From NCBI RefSeq assembly GCF_900637195.1, contig NZ_LR134356.1:4526001-4590000 (forward strand): 64,000 bases of DNA, given 5' to 3'. Positions within the stretch are counted from its first letter, which is position 1. Every line of letters starts with the position of its first letter. Below the pieces are notes generated by a model. It saw nothing but the letters and a program-made list of their open reading frames with translations. It ran no database searches and was not told the origin of the DNA. This document shows, one piece after another, positions 8,853 to 15,942 of the stretch. Position numbers and translations under genes: made by a program. This DNA comes from Mycolicibacterium aurum (lineage in GTDB: Bacteria > Actinomycetota > Actinomycetes > Mycobacteriales > Mycobacteriaceae).

Positions 8853-8880
8853 TTGATTCGGACTATGGTCCGTTTAGGAT
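8853..8880 (+). promoter_or_regulatory. yceI promoter with palindrome filling the -35/-10 spacer
   Basis: TTGATT (8853-8858) and TAGGAT (8875-8880) are spaced by 16 bp. The palindrome CGGACTATGGTCCG (8859-8872) lies exactly inside that spacer. This is the classic position for a repressor operator. The regulator is unknown and need not be encoded here. Confidence 0.55.
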
Positions 8881-8928
8881 GTGTACCCGTCGGCGCCGCC
8901 GGCCCCCTGTTCGAGAAAGAGGCACGTC

Positions 8929-9474
8929 ATGACCACCGCCACCACGCAACTGCCCACCGGCACCTGGGCGATCGATCCCGTCCACTCCTCCGTCGCCTTC
9001 TCCGTACGTCACCTCATGGTGAGCAAGGTTCGAGGTGTGTTCGACACCTTCAGCGGCGCGATCACCGTCGCCGAGGACGGCACCCCGTCGGTCAGCGCCG
9101 AAATCGCCGTGGATTCGATCGACACCCGCAACGAGCAGCGCGACGCCCACCTCAAGGCTGCAGACTTCTTCGACGCCGAGAAGTTCCCGGTCGCGACGTT
9201 CGTGTCCACCGGCGTGCGCGCCGACGGCGACCGCTATGTTCTCGACGGCGATTTCACGCTCAAGGGCATCACCAAGCCGATCTCCCTGGACCTCGAGTTC
9301 AACGGAGTGAACCCGGGCATGGGACACGGTGAGGTGGCCGGGTTCGAGGCGTCGGTTGTCCTGAACCGCAAAGACTTCGGCATCGACATCGACATGCCGC
9401 TGGAGACCGGCGGCGCCGTCGTCGGCGACAAGGTGACGATCACGCTGGAGATCGAAGCTCTCAAGCAGGCGTAA
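8929..9474 (+). CDS. YceI-family lipocalin-like protein
   Basis: A 181-residue YceI-domain protein. The family forms a beta-barrel that binds isoprenoid-like lipids, and some members are periplasmic; no signal peptide is visible here, so cytoplasmic location is likelier. Diagnostic segments are TWAIDPVHSSVAFSVRHLMV, FDTFSGAI, FDAEKFPVATF and GDFTLKGITKPISL. ATG 8929 has AGAAAGAGG seven bases upstream; the frame also opens at GTG 8881 but without a ribosome-binding site. Transcription probably starts near 8887, from the promoter whose spacer contains a palindrome. Confidence 0.9.
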   Translation: MTTATTQLPTGTWAIDPVHSSVAFSVRHLMVSKVRGVFDTFSGAITVAEDGTPSVSAEIAVDSIDTRNEQRDAHLKAADFFDAEKFPVATFVSTGVRADGDRYVLDGDFTLKGITKPISLDLEFNGVNPGMGHGEVAGFEASVVLNRKDFGIDIDMPLETGGAVVGDKVTITLEIEALKQA

Positions 9475-9486
9475 CGCGACGCCCAC

Positions 9487-9517
9487 GAAGCCGCTGCGGT
9501 ACCGCCGCAGCGGCTTC
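9487..9517. terminator. bidirectional hairpin terminator between yceI and the FAH gene
   Basis: A perfect 13-bp stem (9487-9499 with 9505-9517) and 5-nt loop lie between convergent genes, overlapping the stop codon of the FAH-family gene. No T-run follows, as is usual in mycobacteria. Confidence 0.75.
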
Positions 9518-10424
9518 AGGGCGTGACGCGGTGGCTGATCTCGCCGATCTGATCGATGGTGAGCGTGAGCGTGTCTTCCGGACTCAGCCAGTGACCGTTC
9601 TCCATACCGCTGCCGCCGGGAAGCGTTCCTGTCGCGAAAAGCTCACCGGGATAGAGTTTTTCGTCACGTGATGCGTGCGCCAGCATGTCGCCTATCCCCC
9701 ACTGCGGCCCGGCGCTGGATACGGTGCTGACGGTGCGGCCGTTGATGGCGACCGTGCCGCTGAGGTTGTCGATGTGCGGCAGGATCTCGTCGGCGGTGAC
9801 GGCGACGGCCGACATCGACGACGCGAAATGCTTGGCCTTCTGCGGCCCCAGTCCGGTGACCATCTCGGCGCGCTGGACGTCGCGGGCGCTCAGGTCGTTG
9901 ACGACGACGAATGCGCCGATGGCCCCGAGCGCCTCCGTCGGGGTCGCGTTGTACAGCGGAGCCTTGAGGACGAAGCCGATCTCCAGTTCGTAGTCCAGCG
10001 CGGCGGAGTACGACGGGAACGCCACCGGCGTTCCGCTGGGCACGAAGCTCAGATGGTTCGACATGTAGTAGATCGGCTGCCGGTAGAACAGCGGCTTCGG
10101 CTTGAACGGCGGGAACGTCTTCTTCGTCAGCTTCTCGAAGGCCGCGGCCACCGGTGCGGCGGCCGGCATGAAGCGGCCCACCAGCCCGCGGGCCGCGTCG
10201 ACGGCGTGCTTCTCGTGGACCATGAAGTCGCGGAATGACGCCGGCTGACACGGCAGCACGTGCCCCGACAGATCCTGATGACGATAGGCGTTGGCCAGCT
10301 CCCAGTCCGGGGCGAACACCGCGCCGCCGAGCACCGACGGATCCGGCGCGGGCCCCCAGGATCCGTCCGCAGCGAGGGCCTGCAGTTCCAGTCGGTCATC
10401 GACGATCACGCGGCGCAGCTTCAT
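9516..10424 (-). CDS. fumarylacetoacetate hydrolase family protein
   Basis: A 302-residue enzyme of the FAH superfamily, which hydrolyses or decarboxylates beta-keto acid-type compounds in aromatic and amino-acid breakdown, using a Mg/Ca ion. Metal-site and fold motifs are ALDYELEIGFV, VVNDLSARDVQ and LPGGSGMENG. The N-terminal 100 residues form the extra domain found in true fumarylacetoacetases rather than the short hydratase type. ATG 10424 is the only good start; TAGGAC lies six bases before it, a near miss of the leaderless box. No other tyrosine-degradation genes are adjacent, so the substrate is open. Confidence 0.85.
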   Translation of the reverse strand: MKLRRVIVDDRLELQALAADGSWGPAPDPSVLGGAVFAPDWELANAYRHQDLSGHVLPCQPASFRDFMVHEKHAVDAARGLVGRFMPAAAPVAAAFEKLTKKTFPPFKPKPLFYRQPIYYMSNHLSFVPSGTPVAFPSYSAALDYELEIGFVLKAPLYNATPTEALGAIGAFVVVNDLSARDVQRAEMVTGLGPQKAKHFASSMSAVAVTADEILPHIDNLSGTVAINGRTVSTVSSAGPQWGIGDMLAHASRDEKLYPGELFATGTLPGGSGMENGHWLSPEDTLTLTIDQIGEISHRVTP

Positions 10425-10456
10425 GCGTCCGTCCTACCAGCCGGGCGGTGCACCGT

Positions 10457-10535
10457 GCGCGCTCGCGGGCCGCGAGCGTGCGCATGGTGCGCCCAGATGC
10501 CGGCGTGTCGCCCGCAGACACGCACGCTCGCGCGG
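10457..10535. repeat. GC-rich inverted repeats at the end of fbiC
   Basis: GCGAGCGTGCG (10472-10482) can pair with CGCACGCTCGC (10521-10531). It can alternatively pair through its CGCGAGCG part with CGCTCGCG just upstream (10460-10467), giving mutually exclusive hairpins. It lies in the 117-bp gap after the fbiC stop and before the FAH gene, so it is probably a terminator. Confidence 0.55.
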
Positions 10536-10541
10536 GAGAGC

Positions 10542-13121
10542 TCAGGCGGCCAGAGGTGAGTAGTCGGTGCTGCGCTGCCGCGCCGGGCGACCGATGCCCT
10601 CGGCGATGGCGACGAGCTCCGCGGCCGTCTTGGCCGAGCCGTTCTCCGAACCCGCCATCCGCGAGATGGTCTCTTCCATCAGCGTGCCGCCGAGGTCGTT
10701 GGCGCCGCCGTTGAGCATCACCTGCGTGCGCTCGACGCCCAGCTTCACCCAGCTGGTCTGGATGCTGGGAATCCGGCCGTGCAGCATGATCCGCGCCAGG
10801 GCATGCACAGCACGGTTGTCGCGGTGTGTCGGACCGGGTCGGGCGCCCCCCGCCAGATACAGCGGCGAGGACTGGTGCACGAACGGCAAGGGCACGAACT
10901 CGGTGAACCCGCCGGTGCGGTCCTGGATGCCCCGCAGCACATTCAGATGGCCCACCCAGTGCTTCGGGGTGTCGACGTGGCCGTACATCATCGTCGAGCT
11001 CGAGCGCAGTCCCACTTCGTGCGCGGTGGTGACGACCTCGATCCACATCGACGTCGGCAGCTTGCCCTTGGTCAGCACCCAGCGCACCTCGTCGTCGAGG
11101 ATCTCGGCGGCGGTCCCGGGGATGGTGTCCAGCCCGGCCTCCCGCAGCGAGGTGAGCCACTCGCGAATCGACATGCCGCTTTTGGTGACACCGTTGGCGA
11201 TCTCCATCGGCGAGAACGCATGCACGTGCATCGACGGCACCCGGGCCTTGACCGCACGCACCAGGTCGGCGTAGCCGGTGACGGGCAGTTCGGGGTCGAT
11301 GCCGCCCTGCATGCACACCTCGGTGGCCCCGGCGACGTGCGCCTCCCATGCGCGCTGGGCGACCTCGTCGGTCGACAGCGAGAAGGCATCGGCGTCGCCC
11401 TTGCGTTGCGCGAACGCGCAGAACCGGCAGCCGGTGTAGCAGATGTTGGTGAAGTTGATGTTGCGGTTCACCACGAACGTCACGTCGTCGCCGACGACGT
11501 CGCGCCGCAGCGAATCGGCCAGTGCGGTAACGGCTTCCAGCGCGGGACCGTCAGCGGTGGCCAACGCAAGGTACTCGTCGTCCGAGCAACCCGCCGGGTC
11601 GCGCTCCGCGGAGCGCAACGCCGCAAGCACATCGGTGTCGATACGTTCCGGCGCGCGCGCCGCGAGCTCTTCGACCTTGGCCCGGATGGACTCCCAGTCG
11701 CCGAACGCATCGCCGAGGTCACTGCGGGTTTCGGTCAGACGGCCTTCGGTGTCGATGGCCGAATGCAGATCGGTGCGCCCCAGCGACTCCGTGGCCTCGT
11801 CGGGTTCCTGCCACGGCCGACCGACCGGATTGACGTCGAGCGCCAGGCCGGTGTCGGGATCGGCCAGCGCCGCGACGTGGCCGAACACCCGTGGGTCGAT
11901 CCACCCGCCGCCGGCCTGCACGTACTGCGGCTGCGCGGTGAGGCGCTGCACCAGGTCGTAGCCGGCTTCGCCGGTCACCTCGGCCAGTTCGTCGAGTGCG
12001 GGCCACGGCCGTTCCGGGTTGACGTGATCGGGCGTGAGCGGTGAGACACCGCCCCAGTCGTCCACACCGGCGCCGATCAGCGCCAGGCACTCCTCGCGGG
12101 ACACCAGGTTCGGCGGCGCCTGGATCCGGACCTTGGGGCCCATCACCAGTCGCGTGACGGCGATGGTGGCCAGGAAATCGTCCAGCCCCGCATCCGGCGT
12201 CGACGACATCGCGGTGTGGTCCTTGGCGCGGAAGTTCTGCACGATCACTTCCTGGACGTGCCCGAACTCCTTGTGCGAGCGGCGAATCGCGTGCACGGTC
12301 TCGGCGCGCTCGGTCAGGGTCTCACCGATGCCCACCAACAGTCCCGTGGTGAACGGGATCGCCAGCCGGCCCGAGTCGTCGAGCGTCCGTAGACGCACCG
12401 CGGGATCTTTGTCGGGGCTGCCGTAGTGCGCCAGGCCCTTGGTCTCGAACAGCCGCCTCGACGTGGTCTCCAGCATCATGCCCATCGACGGGGCCACCGG
12501 CTTCAGCCGTGACAGCTCCGACCACGACATGACACCGGGGTTGAGATGCGGCAGCAGCCCGGTCTCTTCCAGCACCCGGATCGCCATGGCCCGCACATAG
12601 TCCAGCGTGGAGTCGTAGCCCCGTTCGTCGAGCCACTGCCTGGCCTCGTCCCAGCGCGCCTCCGGCCGGTCACCGAGGGTGAACAGCGCTTCTTTGCAAC
12701 CCATTTCGGCGCCGCGGCGGGCCACGTCGAGGATCTCGTCGGGCTCCATGAACATGCCCTTGCCGGCGGCGCGCAACTTCCCGGGCACCGTGACGAACGT
12801 GCAGTAGTGACATGTGTCGCGGCACAGGTGGGTCACCGGGATGAAGACCTTGCGCGAATAGCTGACCGGAAGCCGCCCCGACGCGCCGCGCCGGCCTGCG
12901 GCCTCCAGGCCCGCATCACGAACCCGCGCCGCGGACGCGCACAGGTCGGCCAGGTCGTCGCCACGCGCCGTCAGCGCGATCGCGGCCTCGTCGACATTCA
13001 GGGCCACCCCGTCGCGGGCGCGCCGCAGCACTCGACGGAGGGCGGCAGGAGTTGGCGTGCCGGACTTGGGGGGAAGCACCGGGCTGGGCAGATCAGCGCC
13101 GCGCTGGGTGTTCAGAGCCAC
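10542..13121 (-). CDS. fbiC: FO synthase FbiC (CofG-CofH fusion)
   Basis: Makes the 7,8-didemethyl-8-hydroxy-5-deazariboflavin core of coenzyme F420 from tyrosine and a flavin precursor. Two radical-SAM modules are fused. The N-terminal CofG module has C100-X3-C104-X2-C107 (CRDTCHYC). The C-terminal CofH module has C561, C565 and C568 (CYTGCRFC). The sequence is very close to M. tuberculosis Rv1173 over its whole length (about 859 residues against 856). GTG 13121 was preferred for that length, although its Shine-Dalgarno AGGGA is only two bases away. GTG 13166 would add 15 residues with no similarity to Rv1173. An F420 user (38020-38463) lies in the same window. Confidence 0.95.
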   Translation of the reverse strand: MALNTQRGADLPSPVLPPKSGTPTPAALRRVLRRARDGVALNVDEAAIALTARGDDLADLCASAARVRDAGLEAAGRRGASGRLPVSYSRKVFIPVTHLCRDTCHYCTFVTVPGKLRAAGKGMFMEPDEILDVARRGAEMGCKEALFTLGDRPEARWDEARQWLDERGYDSTLDYVRAMAIRVLEETGLLPHLNPGVMSWSELSRLKPVAPSMGMMLETTSRRLFETKGLAHYGSPDKDPAVRLRTLDDSGRLAIPFTTGLLVGIGETLTERAETVHAIRRSHKEFGHVQEVIVQNFRAKDHTAMSSTPDAGLDDFLATIAVTRLVMGPKVRIQAPPNLVSREECLALIGAGVDDWGGVSPLTPDHVNPERPWPALDELAEVTGEAGYDLVQRLTAQPQYVQAGGGWIDPRVFGHVAALADPDTGLALDVNPVGRPWQEPDEATESLGRTDLHSAIDTEGRLTETRSDLGDAFGDWESIRAKVEELAARAPERIDTDVLAALRSAERDPAGCSDDEYLALATADGPALEAVTALADSLRRDVVGDDVTFVVNRNINFTNICYTGCRFCAFAQRKGDADAFSLSTDEVAQRAWEAHVAGATEVCMQGGIDPELPVTGYADLVRAVKARVPSMHVHAFSPMEIANGVTKSGMSIREWLTSLREAGLDTIPGTAAEILDDEVRWVLTKGKLPTSMWIEVVTTAHEVGLRSSSTMMYGHVDTPKHWVGHLNVLRGIQDRTGGFTEFVPLPFVHQSSPLYLAGGARPGPTHRDNRAVHALARIMLHGRIPSIQTSWVKLGVERTQVMLNGGANDLGGTLMEETISRMAGSENGSAKTAAELVAIAEGIGRPARQRSTDYSPLAA

Positions 13122-13214
13122 TTCCCTGTAACCCCGGCGTCGTCGCGGATCATCCGCGCGTCCCACTATCTGAAACAGAGTGCGCTCGCCATCGGGACAT
13201 GGGGATCACAGTAG

Positions 13215-13676
13215 TCACCTGACGCCGCGGGTGGAGCCCGCCCCGGCGGTCGGGGGCTGACGCATGAGCATCCACGCGGCCGGCAGCGCCCCCAGCGCGA
13301 CCAGCAGCACCGGTCCGAATTCCATGATCCCGGTCCCGCCGAAGACGATGTCCTCGCCCGGGTTGACGATGGTGAACATGACGACGGTCGCCAGCCACGT
13401 CCACAGCGGCAGCGCGGCGAGCCGCGGATTGGACGTCCACTGCAGCGCGACCCACACCATCGCGGCGTTCAGGACACCGCTGATCAACGCGCTGATGGGG
13501 AACGGCACGGGGCCGATACGCAGAGGGAGGAAGAACACCGCCATCAGGGCGGACAGCACGCCGTCGAGACCGAGGGCGGCCAGGACCAGGAATCGGAGCC
13601 GGTCGGACGCCGGCAGGGTCGGCGTCGTCAGGTCGGAATGCTGTCGAGCACCGAGACGAGCGAGCCGACAACCCAC
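13215..13676 (-). CDS. small conserved membrane protein at the Rv1171 position
   Basis: A 153-residue protein with about four hydrophobic helices (LRFLVLAALGLDGVLSALMA, PISALISGVLNAAMVWVALQ, TWLATVVMFTIVNPG, FGPVLLVALGALPAAWMLM). I do not know its function. Its place between mshB and fbiC corresponds to Rv1171. GTG 13676 is the only in-frame start before the first helix and lies inside an upstream 35-codon ORF. It has no Shine-Dalgarno of its own, so translation may depend on that small ORF. The true start is uncertain by up to about 20 residues. Confidence 0.65.
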   Translation of the reverse strand: MGCRLARLGARQHSDLTTPTLPASDRLRFLVLAALGLDGVLSALMAVFFLPLRIGPVPFPISALISGVLNAAMVWVALQWTSNPRLAALPLWTWLATVVMFTIVNPGEDIVFGGTGIMEFGPVLLVALGALPAAWMLMRQPPTAGAGSTRGVR

Positions 13677-13735
13677 TGGAAGCTGTCGAGGCGGTCCTGC
13701 CAGTGCTGCAGGTTGGGATCCAGGTCCGGGTCCAT
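13628..13735 (-). CDS. 35-residue small protein between mshB and the Rv1171-like gene
   Basis: ATG 13735 is preceded by GGAGGGG at an ideal six bases. It opens a 35-codon frame that starts MDPDLDPNLQHWQDRLDSF, continues WVVGSLVSVLDS and ends IPT. The product would be acidic at first and then amphipathic or hydrophobic. The frame overlaps the start of the downstream membrane-protein gene by 49 bp, so it may serve for translational coupling, encode a small subunit, or both. The strong ribosome-binding site is the main evidence. Confidence 0.6.
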   Translation of the reverse strand: MDPDLDPNLQHWQDRLDSFQWVVGSLVSVLDSIPT

Positions 13736-13790
13736 GTCGTTCCCCTCCGTGCGCGGTCAGTTGCGGGCAGCCTACCCGGTCGGGGCCGTG

Positions 13791-14645
13791 TCAACCCAGA
13801 CTCAGCCCCGCCAGCAGATCGGTTTCCCAGCCGCGCTCGTCGCGTGGGCCCGCGGTGCCCTCGGCGAGCACGTAGTACTCGGTCGAATCGATGGGCAGCG
13901 CCAGGTTGTTCGACAGCGCGAAGCTGCGCCCGTCGGGTGCGACGCTCACCTGCGTGGCGTGCGCCCGCAGCGCCGCCACCCGGGCAGCCTCGTGCTCGGT
14001 CAGGTCCAGCGCCGCGTCGATCGCGTCGTCGGCGAAACCGAACTGCGGCAGATCCTCGGCGGACACCCTGATCCACCCCTGCGGCACGTCGCCCATCGCG
14101 TTCAGTCCGTCCGCCAGGGCCGTCGCCGACGTCACCGTCCAGTAGAACTTGGGCACCTCCCAGGTCGACGCCGCCACCGCGGCCGTCGTGACCCGGTGAG
14201 TGTGGATGTGGTCCGGGTGTCCGTAGCCGCCGTCCTCGTCGTAGGTGACGACGACGTGCGGGCGCAGCTCGTCGATGGCCTCGGCCAGCAGCCGGACCTG
14301 CTCGGCGAAGTGACCGTCGACGAACCGTTGCTGCTGCCGCGCCGGCGTGCCGTCCATCCCGGAATCACGCCAGCGCCCCGCCCCGCCCAGATACCGAGGA
14401 CGATCCACCCCCAGCGCGGCGAGCGCCGCGGTCAGTTCGCCGATGCGATAGCCGCCGAGCTGGTCGGCGTGGTCGACGGCCAGCTGGGCCCACTGATCGC
14501 CGATGACCTCACCTTCTTCCCCGAGCGTGCATGTGATGACCTGCACCTGTGCGCCGCGGGCGACATAGTGCGCGATGGTGGCACCGGTGGTGATGGTCTC
14601 GTCATCGGGATGGGCATGGACGAAAAGCAGTCGCGCGGTCTCCAT
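13791..14645 (-). CDS. mshB: N-acetyl-GlcNAc-inositol deacetylase MshB
   Basis: Zinc enzyme of mycothiol synthesis that removes the acetyl group from GlcNAc-Ins; mycothiol is the main low-molecular-weight thiol of actinobacteria. It has 284 residues. The zinc ligands are visible as AHPDDE (H12, D15) and the downstream His of GYGHPDHIHTHR. The catalytic Asp is in the same AHPDDE motif, and GRWRDSGMDGTP is also diagnostic. It corresponds to Rv1170. ATG 14645 matches the M. tuberculosis N-terminus, whereas the frame further upstream encodes unrelated sequence overlapping the ClC gene. It is divergent from the ClC gene. Confidence 0.94.
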   Translation of the reverse strand: METARLLFVHAHPDDETITTGATIAHYVARGAQVQVITCTLGEEGEVIGDQWAQLAVDHADQLGGYRIGELTAALAALGVDRPRYLGGAGRWRDSGMDGTPARQQQRFVDGHFAEQVRLLAEAIDELRPHVVVTYDEDGGYGHPDHIHTHRVTTAAVAASTWEVPKFYWTVTSATALADGLNAMGDVPQGWIRVSAEDLPQFGFADDAIDAALDLTEHEAARVAALRAHATQVSVAPDGRSFALSNNLALPIDSTEYYVLAEGTAGPRDERGWETDLLAGLSLG

Positions 14646-14694
14646 CTGAGACAGCTTGCCCGTTCTTCTGCCGTCGCCGTCGCCCGACCTGGCA

Positions 14695-14700
14695 TAGATT
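14695..14700 (+). promoter_or_regulatory. leaderless -10 box of the ClC gene
   Basis: TAGATT ends six bases before GTG 14707, so transcription is expected to begin on the start codon. Confidence 0.55.
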
Positions 14701-14706
14701 CCCCTG

Positions 14707-15942
14707 GTGACCCGCCGCGCCGTGCAGTTCGGGTGCGCGGTCGTGGTCGTCGGCCTGCTCGCAGGGGTGGCCGGGGCAGCCACCACGCTCCTGCTGCACG
14801 GCGTCGAGCACCTCACCTACCACTACGATTTCGGCACGCTGCTCAGCGGAGTGGAAAGCAGCAGTCCGGTCCGGCGCGCCGTCGGCCCGATGCTCGGCGG
14901 TGCGCTGGCCGGGTGGGGGTGGTGGGCGCTTCGGCGCCGCTGCGAGGTGCCGCCGTTGTCGGCGACGCTGAGCGGGCAGCGACCGGTGCCGCGGGCGGCA
15001 TTCACGCTCGACGCCGCCCTGCAGGTGCTGCTCGTCGGAGCGGGCGCCTCGCTGGGCCGGGAAGGTGCGCCGCGTCAGCTGGCCGCCGCCTGGAGCGACA
15101 TCGGGACCGCCCGCCTCGCGCTCACCGCCGCAGACCGCAGGATTCTGCTGGCGTGCGCGGCCGGTGCGGGCCTCGGGGCGGTCTACAGCGTGCCGTTGGG
15201 CGGAGCGGTGTTCGCCGCGCGCATCCTGCTGGGCACGTGGCAGCCGCGGGCTCTCGGGACTGCGCTGATCACGTCGAGCATCGCGGTCGCCGTGGCCGCA
15301 CCCGTCACCCATCTGGAGCATCCGCTGTCCTGGCCGCAGGCCGACCTGTCCTACCTGCTCGGGTTCCTGGCGCTGGCGCTCGCCCCGCTCGCCGCCGCGG
15401 TGGGGCTGGCGTTCGGCCGCGTGATGGACTCCGCCCCGACATGGAAGCTGCGCTCCTGGATGGTGATTCCGGGCATCGCGGCGGCTGGGTTGCTGACCGG
15501 CGTCTGCTCGATCTGGCTCCCCGAACTGCCCGGCAACGGTCGCAGCATCCTGCAGGTCAGCATGAGCAGCGGGCTCACGCTCACGTCCGCGGGGCTGATA
15601 CTGCTGCTCAAACCGCTGCTGACCACGCTGTTTCTGCGGGCGGGGGCCGTGGGCGGCCTCCTCACACCGGCGTTGGCCACCGGGGCCGCCGCCGGGTCGC
15701 TGGTGGCGCTGGCGCTCAACCAGTGGGCGGGCACCGACCTGCATGTGGCAGCCGTGTCGCTGAGTTGTGCCGCTGGCGTGTTGGCGATCACCCAGCGGTC
15801 GCCGTTGTTCGCGGCGCTGTTCGTCTGGGAACTCGCGCGGCCGCCGCTATGGCTGCTGCTGGTGTTCGCCGTCGGAGCGTTCGCGTCGTACGGCCTCGTG
15901 GAGCTGCGCCGGCGGCGTCAGGACGCTACTGCGGAAGCTTGA
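14707..15942 (+). CDS. ClC-family chloride channel / transporter
   Basis: A 411-residue polytopic membrane protein of the ClC family. Ion-path signatures are recognisable as GREGAPRQ (family GREGP), GNGRSI and GAVGGLLTPALATGA (family GxFxP); the first conserved GSGIP-type motif is not obvious. There are about 10-11 hydrophobic helices and no C-terminal CBS domains. Whether it is a channel or a proton antiporter cannot be read here. GTG 14707 follows a TAGATT box by six bases, indicating a leaderless mRNA. The last 17 bp overlap the end of convergent lpqW. Confidence 0.85.
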   Translation: MTRRAVQFGCAVVVVGLLAGVAGAATTLLLHGVEHLTYHYDFGTLLSGVESSSPVRRAVGPMLGGALAGWGWWALRRRCEVPPLSATLSGQRPVPRAAFTLDAALQVLLVGAGASLGREGAPRQLAAAWSDIGTARLALTAADRRILLACAAGAGLGAVYSVPLGGAVFAARILLGTWQPRALGTALITSSIAVAVAAPVTHLEHPLSWPQADLSYLLGFLALALAPLAAAVGLAFGRVMDSAPTWKLRSWMVIPGIAAAGLLTGVCSIWLPELPGNGRSILQVSMSSGLTLTSAGLILLLKPLLTTLFLRAGAVGGLLTPALATGAAAGSLVALALNQWAGTDLHVAAVSLSCAAGVLAITQRSPLFAALFVWELARPPLWLLLVFAVGAFASYGLVELRRRRQDATAEA

